This document shows, in pieces, positions 8,787 through 15,610 of a stretch of 64,000 nt of DNA. The notes under the pieces were generated by a model. The model had not been told where the DNA came from, searched no databases, and saw nothing but the letters and a program-made list of their open reading frames with translations. The stretch comes from CBDCWQ01 sp965223435 (lineage in GTDB: Bacteria; Myxococcota; Kuafuiibacteriia; Kuafuiibacteriales; Kuafuiibacteriaceae), in the NCBI GenBank assembly GCA_965223435.1, contig CBDCWQ010000012.1, positions 92,183-156,182 of the forward strand, given 5' to 3'. Position 1 is the first letter of the stretch, and each line of letters begins with the position of its first letter. A program made the position numbers and the translations under genes.

Positions 8787-9608
8787 TTATCCGTGGCTAG
8801 GCGCAATCGACTGAATATCGAGCTGACCATCCAGGGAGATCGTTTGCCCTGAATCCATCGCGCGCCAGCCACGCTCCTGGCGTACATTCTCCGTCACAAC
8901 CCAGGCGCGAAACCGCTTGAGGGCGGTCGCCAGCTCGCGAACATCACCGACATCATCCGTTCCCGACGAGGGGCCCTCGAGCCCTTCTTGCAGGCGCCAA
9001 TAAAGCGGCACTCGCCGGGTGCTGGCCACGACGGCGCGGCCGTTCGTCACTGTAAACGCGGCCTTGAGCCCCTCGGGCGTGGTTTCAAGGAGAAGGCTTT
9101 CGATGGTCTCCACCGTCTTGTGCAGCGTGGCACCCAAACGGGGATGCTCAATGAGCGGGTCGTCGACATACCCACATTTGTGTAGCTCGGCCAGGAACAT
9201 CCCAAACGCGAGCTGCCCTCCGCTGGCTTCGGCACCGACTTCGGTCCGCACGAAACCGGGGAGGCCATCAAGAATTCGCTCTTTGAGCCTGGTGAGAGGC
9301 TCGAGATCGCCCGTGTGGGCAAACAGCCACCGATGGAAACGGTAGGGAACCGGCACCTGCCCCTTGGGTCTTGCGCACGCCAATACGATCCGACTTCGCA
9401 CCTGGGGCGCGAGTCCATGCACCGACCGCTCCGAGATCAATTTGGAAGGCTTCTGAATGATGAGGGGGCGGTCATCAGCGTAATAACCCACCGCCCAAGA
9501 TTCGCCCTTGGGGTCGGGCGGGGGAACATCCAGTTCGCTCCCGAGCGATTCGAGAAACGTGGGCATATGGTCGGAGTCGGTGGCGAGCGTGGCAACAAGG
9601 TAGACCAT
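8787..9608 (-). CDS. class II glutamine amidotransferase-like protein lacking the catalytic Cys
   Basis: A 273-residue protein resembling the YafJ/EgtC (GATase_4) branch of N-terminal-nucleophile amidotransferases. Matching segments are SWAVGYYADDRPLIIQKP (family pattern GWGxGYY) and FHRWLFAHTGDLEPL (family pattern RWxFxHNG), then a helix with the ASGGQLAFGMFL region. The family nucleophile is Cys2, giving MCRxL; here the protein reads MVYLVATLA, with Val2. The ATG start at 9608 has a strong GGAGGTG ribosome site 6 bases upstream, so the start is well supported. Glutamine hydrolysis is therefore unlikely, and a binding or regulatory role is inferred. It is the first clear gene of a minus-strand set with the receiver-PATAN and membrane coiled-coil genes. 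Confidence 0.65.
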   Translation of the reverse strand: MVYLVATLATDSDHMPTFLESLGSELDVPPPDPKGESWAVGYYADDRPLIIQKPSKLISERSVHGLAPQVRSRIVLACARPKGQVPVPYRFHRWLFAHTGDLEPLTRLKERILDGLPGFVRTEVGAEASGGQLAFGMFLAELHKCGYVDDPLIEHPRLGATLHKTVETIESLLLETTPEGLKAAFTVTNGRAVVASTRRVPLYWRLQEGLEGPSSGTDDVGDVRELATALKRFRAWVVTENVRQERGWRAMDSGQTISLDGQLDIQSIAPSHG

Positions 9609-9754
9609 CAAAACACCTCCGCAAAAAAACGCATCAGGCCTTGGTCACATTCCCGCCAAAGAAGGCGGCCAGCTCGAACCCAAGAAAGCCCGGCATCCCA
9701 AAACGACCACGGCGTCGCCGCTTTGGACCCACCTGCGTGCTCTTCGCAAACCAT
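9608..9754 (-). CDS. possible small protein upstream of amidotransferase-like gene
   Basis: A 48-residue reading frame starting MVCEEHAGGSKAATPWSFWD. It is rich in Trp and Arg, and its stop overlaps the next gene's start as TGATG. That overlap is typical of translational coupling. No family is recognised and its own ribosome site is weak. It may be a leader peptide or a chance open frame. Confidence 0.3.
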   Translation of the reverse strand: MVCEEHAGGSKAATPWSFWDAGLSWVRAGRLLWRECDQGLMRFFAEVF

Positions 9755-9963
9755 GACCAACAAAACAACGCCCAAGGGAACGGTTTCTATTGTAGCGCTC
9801 CTGGTTCCTCCCCCGCAAGTTGATGGTTTTTGGGTGTGGTCATAGACACCCGCATGTGGGGACAACCACCACCACGCCATGGCTCCACGGCAAAGTCCTG
9901 CCCTTGGGGGACCTTGCGGCCGAGTCCCAACACATGCCATTTCAAGCGGGTGAGGAGTATCTC

Positions 9964-11541
9964 GTGACCGAGCTTGCGATGGGTATTGATTTGGGCACCA
10001 GCTACAGCTGCGTGGCCGTCATCGAAAACGGCGTGCCCACGGTGGTGCCCAACGAATGGGGGGAGCGAACGCACGCGTCGGTGATTTCGTTCATGGACGA
10101 TGGGCGGGTACTGGTCGGGAACGACGCCAAAAAGCAGATCATCACCAATCCCGTAAACACGGTGTATTCCTCCAAGCGTCTTATCGGTCGGTTCTTTTTT
10201 TCCGAAGAAGTCCGCAAGGCCCGAAGTGTGATGCCCTACGAGATTGTTGAGGGCCCCAACAACGCGGTACGGGTACAGATCGGGGAACGACTCCTTCCAC
10301 CGCCGGAACTTTCAGCGATCGTCCTCAAAGAGATGAGGCAAATCGTCGAGAACCACACCGGCCAAACGGTCAAAAAAGCAGTCATCACCGTACCCGCATA
10401 CTTTAACGACAACCAGCGACAGGCCACCAAAGACGCCGGGAAGATCGCCGGACTCGAAGTCTTGCGGATCATCAACGAGCCGACGGCTGCAGCGCTGACC
10501 TATGGATTCGGACAAGGGTACAATCAAAGAGTCGTTCTGTACGATCTGGGCGGCGGCACCTTTGACATTTCGATTCTGGACATCGGCGACGACGTTTTTG
10601 AGGTCATTTCCACGGCGGGCGATACTTATCTTGGGGGCGATGACTTCGACGATCGAATCATGCACTGGCTCGCCGACTCCTTTCAGCAACAACAATCGGT
10701 GGACCTGCGACAAGACAAGTTTGCTCTCCAAAAGCTTAAAGAGGCAGCGGAAAAAGCGAAAATAGGCCTTTCGGAGCATGAAGTTGTCCAAATCCACATT
10801 CCACTCATTCATACCGATGAAAACGGCTATTCCCTCGACTTTTCGACGACCTTGTCCAGGGCCGAGTTCAATCAAATGGTCATGGATTTGGTGCAGCGGT
10901 CCTTCAAGGTTTGTGACGAAGCCCTGCAGTCAGCGAGGATCACCGCCTCAGACATCGATTGTGTCATCTTGGTGGGGGGGCCGACTAGGCTGCCCATTCT
11001 TCGGAGCTCGGTCAGACACTACTTTCAAAAGCAACCCCTAACCGACGTCGACCCGGACGAAGTGGTCGCCATGGGCGCCGCCATCCAGGCCCACGCGTTG
11101 CTTGATACCCACCAAACCACGTTCCTGCTCGACGTCACCCCGCTAACACTCCGTTTGGCGACCGTGGGTGGTTACACCGAACGCATCATCGACAAAAACA
11201 CGCCTATTCCCATCGATCGCACCCGTTGCTTCACCACCGCGACGGATTTTCAAGAACGTGTGAAAATCAAAGTGTTTCAGGGCGAATCGAACCTCGCTCT
11301 GGAGAATGTCATGCTTGGGGAGTTTGAGTTCTCTGGGTTTAGGATTGCCCCGCGGGGAGAAGTCACCATCGAAGTGATCTTCGAAATCGACACCGATGGC
11401 ATTGTCAACGTATCGGCCCGGGACGTGGAGACGGGGGCGGAAGCCAGCACCGCCATCACCCTCGGCTCAGGAATGAGCGACGACGAACTTGAACAGGCGC
11501 AGCAACGCGCCGAAACCATGGTGCTCGCTGACCGAGCCTGA
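9964..11541 (+). CDS. Hsp70/DnaK-like chaperone lacking the C-terminal lid
   Basis: A 525-residue Hsp70-family ATPase. The nucleotide-binding domain has phosphate 1 MGIDLGTSYSCVAV, the VPAYFNDNQRQATKDAG and IINEPTAAALTYGFG segments, phosphate 2 VLYDLGGGTFDISILD, and the adenosine motif VILVGGPTRLPIL. A beta-type substrate-binding domain follows (DVTPLTLRL to about TAITLGSGMSDDEL). The protein then stops, where housekeeping DnaK (about 638 residues) has a helical lid and tail, so this is a specialised short Hsp70. The GTG start at 9964 has GAGGAG 6 bases upstream; the frame is open earlier without such a site. A J-domain gene starts 10 bases after the stop, suggesting a dedicated chaperone pair. 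Confidence 0.9.
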   Translation: MTELAMGIDLGTSYSCVAVIENGVPTVVPNEWGERTHASVISFMDDGRVLVGNDAKKQIITNPVNTVYSSKRLIGRFFFSEEVRKARSVMPYEIVEGPNNAVRVQIGERLLPPPELSAIVLKEMRQIVENHTGQTVKKAVITVPAYFNDNQRQATKDAGKIAGLEVLRIINEPTAAALTYGFGQGYNQRVVLYDLGGGTFDISILDIGDDVFEVISTAGDTYLGGDDFDDRIMHWLADSFQQQQSVDLRQDKFALQKLKEAAEKAKIGLSEHEVVQIHIPLIHTDENGYSLDFSTTLSRAEFNQMVMDLVQRSFKVCDEALQSARITASDIDCVILVGGPTRLPILRSSVRHYFQKQPLTDVDPDEVVAMGAAIQAHALLDTHQTTFLLDVTPLTLRLATVGGYTERIIDKNTPIPIDRTRCFTTATDFQERVKIKVFQGESNLALENVMLGEFEFSGFRIAPRGEVTIEVIFEIDTDGIVNVSARDVETGAEASTAITLGSGMSDDELEQAQQRAETMVLADRA

Positions 11542-11551
11542 GAGCAATACC

Positions 11552-12094
11552 GTGCCGATAGATCCCAATGTTCATCCCGAGTGGGCCGCCGAGACCAAAC
11601 TTATTGCCCAATCCTTGGACCAGCTCGACTACTACCAAGTTCTTGGGGCCGAGCATGACACCCCCCCTGCCGAGCTCAAAACCGCGTACCACGAGCTCCA
11701 ACGAAACTACCACCCAGACGCCTTTTACGCGTCCCCAGATGCAGAGCTCAAAAGAGCCGTCCACTTGATTGCGAAGCGCGTCGCCGAAGCTTACGTCATC
11801 TTGAGGGATCCCAACAAACGAGCGAAATACACAAAAGATATTCTGGGTCCGAACCGCGAAAAGAAGCTGCGCTACACCGACCAAAGCGAACTCGAGGCCC
11901 GGCGCGAAAAAGAGGAGGCGTTTGGGAAAACACCGCAGGTGCGCCAACTTTGGACCAAAGCCCTTGAAGCCGAGCGTCAGGGAAACCTGAGCGCTGCCGA
12001 GCGAGACCTCAAAACCGCGCTTATCTTCGAATCGGACAACGAACATTTCATAGAGAAACTCAAGGCCATCCGCGCCCAAAAAGAATCCCCATGA
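11552..12094 (+). CDS. DnaJ-domain protein (co-chaperone of the adjacent Hsp70)
   Basis: About 180 residues. An N-terminal J domain has YYQVLGAEHDTPPAELKTAY, the essential HPD loop in NYHPDAFY and the helix IV region RVAEAYVILRDPNKRAKY. A short charged helix follows, then a TPR-like helical pair (RQLWTKALEAERQGNLSAAE). It lacks the Gly/Phe, zinc-finger and C-terminal domains of canonical DnaJ, so it is a class C J protein that should stimulate a specific Hsp70 and bring it to a partner. GTG 11552 was chosen because it lies just after the dnaK-like stop; an upstream start would overlap that gene by about 50 bases. The stop overlaps an ATG (ATGA) at 12091. Confidence 0.82.
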   Translation: MPIDPNVHPEWAAETKLIAQSLDQLDYYQVLGAEHDTPPAELKTAYHELQRNYHPDAFYASPDAELKRAVHLIAKRVAEAYVILRDPNKRAKYTKDILGPNREKKLRYTDQSELEARREKEEAFGKTPQVRQLWTKALEAERQGNLSAAERDLKTALIFESDNEHFIEKLKAIRAQKESP

Positions 12095-12237
12095 AAAAGG
12101 CCCATCCCCCGAGGGATGACAGGCCGCCACGGGGCCGAGGACGCGGGCACGCCGGCAAAGCCACCCAGAAACGCTTTGATACCGAGAGGCACTTGTTCCG
12201 CCGGGTACCGGCCGGTATGAACCTCAGGTCCAAAGCG

Positions 12238-14214
12238 ATGCGATATGGCCAGATTCTAGACAGAAACGCACAGATTCGGGGGTGGATGGCCCTGTTGCCG
12301 GCGATTTGGGTCTTGGGTTCGTGCGCTTCCAACACTGGGACACCGTTTTTCGAGCGTTTCGACCCCACGCTCAGTCCAGTGCCAGCCGATCACCCCGATT
12401 CGCCAGGGGTGGTCATGGGCGATCGAGGTGTTCTTCGGTTTATTCTGGAGCCCCAACGCACGCCGCGAGGTCAGCTGAAGCGCTATCGACGTGTCAAAAT
12501 CTTGAGGGCCAACGGCCTGAGCTTGGCGACCCCACGCATCTGTCACGGGCCCTTTGCGCGTATCCGCCAGCTCCGAGCGCGCTTGGTTCACCGCTCAGGG
12601 CAGACCACCACTTCGAAAGCGATTCGAGAAACACCCCATCCTTCCGGAGGCAAGTGCCTCGATGTCGCGTTTTCGGGTGCCCAACCGGGAGACATCGTCG
12701 AAGTCACTTATCTCCTCGATATCCCTGACCTTCGCTTTCTTGAGCCGTGGACCTTCCAGTCCGCGCTGCCGACACTTCGCTCCGAGTTCGTCGCGGTGGT
12801 CCCAGGGCGTTTTGACGTCGATTTTCGCGCCTCGGCGCATGGCCGTTTTGTCGACGACCCTCCGGAACGCTTCTCGACCGACGAAGGAACCCGCTTCGTG
12901 TGGACCAAAAAGGACCTCCCACCGCTCTTTTATGAGGATGACATGCCTGAAATCAGTCTTGTCTCGCCCCAGGTTCACGTCCTTTTTTTGTCCGCTCAGC
13001 TGAAAACCGGTCGCTTCTCGGGTTATCGCACCTGGGCCGACCTCAAAAGCTGGCTGACCACCCTCACGACACCGAGGGCTCCCGAGCCCAAGGCGCCAAG
13101 GCACGCTTCGCAAACGGTGAAAACGGCTCACCTGACCTTGGCGTCGGTCCAAAACGGGACTCCAAACCACCGCTTCCGGCAGGGCGAACAGCGACGTTGG
13201 GGGCCCGAGAACGATCCCGTGCCGGGCCCCGCGAACACCGCCATTTCGCTCGGCATGGAGCTCATCGCCCAACTCCGCGCGCGCGGAATCACCGCCTACC
13301 CGGCGCTCCACGGTGACCGCCGTCGGAGCCTCTTGATGGCGGACCGCCCCAACACCGCGGCCATCTCAGGGGTCCTGGCGTTCGTTCCTGAAAGCCCCCC
13401 TCTCCTGCTTGACCCGCTGACCCTCACTGCAGACCTCAGCGTGGCCCCCCCGGTGGTGCAAGGCACCCAAATCGTCGTCTACCAGGGGGACAAACCTCGG
13501 GTGTACGCCGTCCCGCCATCGCGGCCTCAAGAAAGCCGGACGACACTCCAGATTGAGCTCACGATGGACGCCGACGGCGCATTTGCTGGGCATTACCGAC
13601 TCCAGGCCAGCGGCGCAGAAGCAGGCACCCTTCGGGCCCGCCTTTGGGGCGCAAAAGGGCGCGAAAGAGAAGCCGTCCTGGCCTTCCTGAAACGGCGGAA
13701 CGCCCAAGCCGGCGTGGACACGGTAACCGTGGAAAACCTCAGAGACCCTGGGCGCCCGTTGCGGATTCGGGGGCGGGTCCAGCCCGGACGATTGCGACGG
13801 GACCCCACCGGCGGACTATACGGAACGCCGGGCGCTCTTTTGGGTGAGACCCCGGCCCCTGCCCGAACCCGGCGACGCACGCCACGGGTCTTCCCGGCGC
13901 CCAATCAAGTGGAGGTCACGTGTCGTCTCAAACTCCCACCGGGCTACGAACACGGACCTGGCTTTGCGCCTCTCACCGAGACCTGGGACGGCGGCGGCCT
14001 GTCGTTTTCTTATGACGCCGCGGACGATCAGGTCGCCATCAGCCGGTTGAGCATACGGCGCACTCTGTCGATCGGTGTCTCCGAGAACAAGGACTACCGC
14101 CGATTCCTGAAGGCCCAACGGTCCATCGAATTGGCAGAAATTCTGATCGCCAAACCGACCGGCGGTGCCTCGGACACACGCCCCGGGCCGAGCGGGGACG
14201 GCGGGCCTCCGTGA
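12238..14214 (+). CDS. DUF3857-type lipoprotein
   Basis: About 658 residues. An N-terminal lipoprotein signal has the lipobox VLGSC (WMALLPAIWVLGSC), so it is predicted to be exported and lipid-anchored. Next comes a DUF3857-like beta region (YRRVKILRANGL through GDIVEVTYLLDIPD and PWTFQSALPTLRSEF). The usual following transglutaminase-like core is hard to recognise and no clear Cys-His-Asp triad is seen. Two starts are plausible: ATG 12238, with AGG at suitable spacing, or ATG 12091, which overlaps the dnaJ-like stop as ATGA but would add a Pro/Arg-rich stretch before the signal peptide. The gene is tightly linked to the Hsp70/J pair upstream and to the channel gene downstream (GTGA overlap). 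Biological role unknown. Confidence 0.65.
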   Translation: MRYGQILDRNAQIRGWMALLPAIWVLGSCASNTGTPFFERFDPTLSPVPADHPDSPGVVMGDRGVLRFILEPQRTPRGQLKRYRRVKILRANGLSLATPRICHGPFARIRQLRARLVHRSGQTTTSKAIRETPHPSGGKCLDVAFSGAQPGDIVEVTYLLDIPDLRFLEPWTFQSALPTLRSEFVAVVPGRFDVDFRASAHGRFVDDPPERFSTDEGTRFVWTKKDLPPLFYEDDMPEISLVSPQVHVLFLSAQLKTGRFSGYRTWADLKSWLTTLTTPRAPEPKAPRHASQTVKTAHLTLASVQNGTPNHRFRQGEQRRWGPENDPVPGPANTAISLGMELIAQLRARGITAYPALHGDRRRSLLMADRPNTAAISGVLAFVPESPPLLLDPLTLTADLSVAPPVVQGTQIVVYQGDKPRVYAVPPSRPQESRTTLQIELTMDADGAFAGHYRLQASGAEAGTLRARLWGAKGREREAVLAFLKRRNAQAGVDTVTVENLRDPGRPLRIRGRVQPGRLRRDPTGGLYGTPGALLGETPAPARTRRRTPRVFPAPNQVEVTCRLKLPPGYEHGPGFAPLTETWDGGGLSFSYDAADDQVAISRLSIRRTLSIGVSENKDYRRFLKAQRSIELAEILIAKPTGGASDTRPGPSGDGGPP

Positions 14215-15374
14215 AGCAACGGCCGTACCGGGACACCCAGCACCCAATGCCCGCGGTGCAAACAAGCGCTGCCTCCGTGCGGGGCCCCCTCGGTGCGAAA
14301 CGCGCCCTGCCGTGGACGGGTCTTTTCCTGTTGGGCTCGCTCTGGAGCGCGCCGGCCGTCCGTGCGGACGAACCTCAACCCCCTCTTCGGGTCGTCACTG
14401 CAGGCTCCAAGCCCTTTGTCCACAACGCACGGAAAAAACCCGTAGGACTCAGCATCGAGGTGTTCGAGCGTTTGGCCCACAGGGTCGGACTCCACTACGT
14501 TTTTGTGCCCACCAAGACCGTCTCCGGTGCCCTCGACATGGTGCGTCGGGGGGAAGCGGACATCGCCGTGGGCCCCATCAGCATGACCGCGGAGCGCCGA
14601 GAAAAACTTTCCTTCACCGTGCCTTACTTTCGTTCGCGCATGGGCATTCTGGCCCACGAAGACAGCAGCGTTCTTTGGGGGCGAATCAAACCCTTCTTGA
14701 CGACCGCATTTTTTTTAGGGGTCACCTTTTTGCTTTCGGTGCTCTTGGTCGTGGGCACGTTGGTCTGGGTTGCGGAACGACGACAAAACGCAGACCAGTT
14801 TCCGGCCTCCGCCTTGGCGGGGATCACCAGCGGAGTGTGGCTTGCCCTGGTCACCATGACCACTGTGGGTTACGGCGACAAAGCGCCCGTCACGGTGGTC
14901 GGCCGAATTATCGTGGGGCTTTGGATGGTCCTCTCGATGCTCACCGCTTCATCTTTGACCGCGAGCATCGCCACCGCCCTGACGCTCGCCCAAATTTCCC
15001 CGGGCGAGATTCGAGACTTTGCCGCGCTGCGCCGGCGTCGAACCGCCGTGGTTCAAGGAACCACAAGCCGAGACCTGGCGGAAAGCTACGGTGCCCGCCT
15101 CCTTGAGACCCAAACCGTGGAAGAGGCCCTCAAGCTCGTAGAAGAAAAAAAGGCTGCGGCGATGGTGTTCGACCTCCCCGTCCTTCAACACCATCTTCAT
15201 GAAAACCCATCGTGGCCCTTCGCCCTCGTGGAATCCAATGTCCAAGCGCAAAACTATGGGTTTGCGCTCAAAACAAACCATCCTCTCCTGACCGACATCG
15301 ACGTCGCCCTCTTAGAAATGGGCCAAGAGGGTGAACTTCGGTCCATCGAGGACCACTGGTTGGCCAAGAATTAA
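14211..15374 (+). CDS. ionotropic glutamate receptor-like ligand-gated K+ channel (GluR0 type)
   Basis: A 387-residue membrane protein. After a signal peptide (hydrophobic LPWTGLFLLGSLWSAPAVRA) comes the first lobe of a periplasmic amino-acid-binding domain (LRVVTAGSKPFV, GLSIEVFERLA, GEADIAVGPISMT). TM1 follows at about 160-186, then a pore loop with the potassium filter TVGYGD (residues 218-223), TM2 at about 230-252, and the second binding lobe (TAVVQGTTSRDLAESYG, VFDLPVLQHHL, YGFALKTNHPL). This is the split SBP_bac_3 arrangement of bacterial GluR0 channels, which open on binding amino acids. Start GTG 14211 overlaps the upstream stop; ATG 14247 is a possible alternative. The ligand is not predictable. 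Confidence 0.9.
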   Translation: MKQRPYRDTQHPMPAVQTSAASVRGPLGAKRALPWTGLFLLGSLWSAPAVRADEPQPPLRVVTAGSKPFVHNARKKPVGLSIEVFERLAHRVGLHYVFVPTKTVSGALDMVRRGEADIAVGPISMTAERREKLSFTVPYFRSRMGILAHEDSSVLWGRIKPFLTTAFFLGVTFLLSVLLVVGTLVWVAERRQNADQFPASALAGITSGVWLALVTMTTVGYGDKAPVTVVGRIIVGLWMVLSMLTASSLTASIATALTLAQISPGEIRDFAALRRRRTAVVQGTTSRDLAESYGARLLETQTVEEALKLVEEKKAAAMVFDLPVLQHHLHENPSWPFALVESNVQAQNYGFALKTNHPLLTDIDVALLEMGQEGELRSIEDHWLAKN

Positions 15375-15582
15375 GCGAGGCGTGTCCTCGAGGCCTATCC
15401 CCCCCTCCCACCGGTACGGCCTGAGTGGGCCAATGGGCGACGAAGCAACACAGGGGGGGGCTGTAGGCGACCAACGAAGCGCATGCCGAAACGTCGTCGG
15501 GTCGGCGCCGCATTGGTCGGTTCTTCGGCACGCTGATAACACAGAAAGGGTCTACCCCATTTGTTTTCAGGGTTGTGGGCCT

Positions 15583-15598
15583 TGGCACAGAAACTGCT
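15583..15598 (+). promoter_or_regulatory. sigma-54-type promoter candidate
   Basis: TGGCAC-AGAAA-CTGC keeps the GG/GC pair with correct spacing (-24/-12). Transcription would begin about 11 bases past the GC, almost at ATG 15611. That fits the absence of any Shine-Dalgarno sequence there (leaderless mRNA) but is unusual. It could be a chance match. Confidence 0.35.
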
Positions 15599-15610
15599 TC
15601 ACCACCGTGC

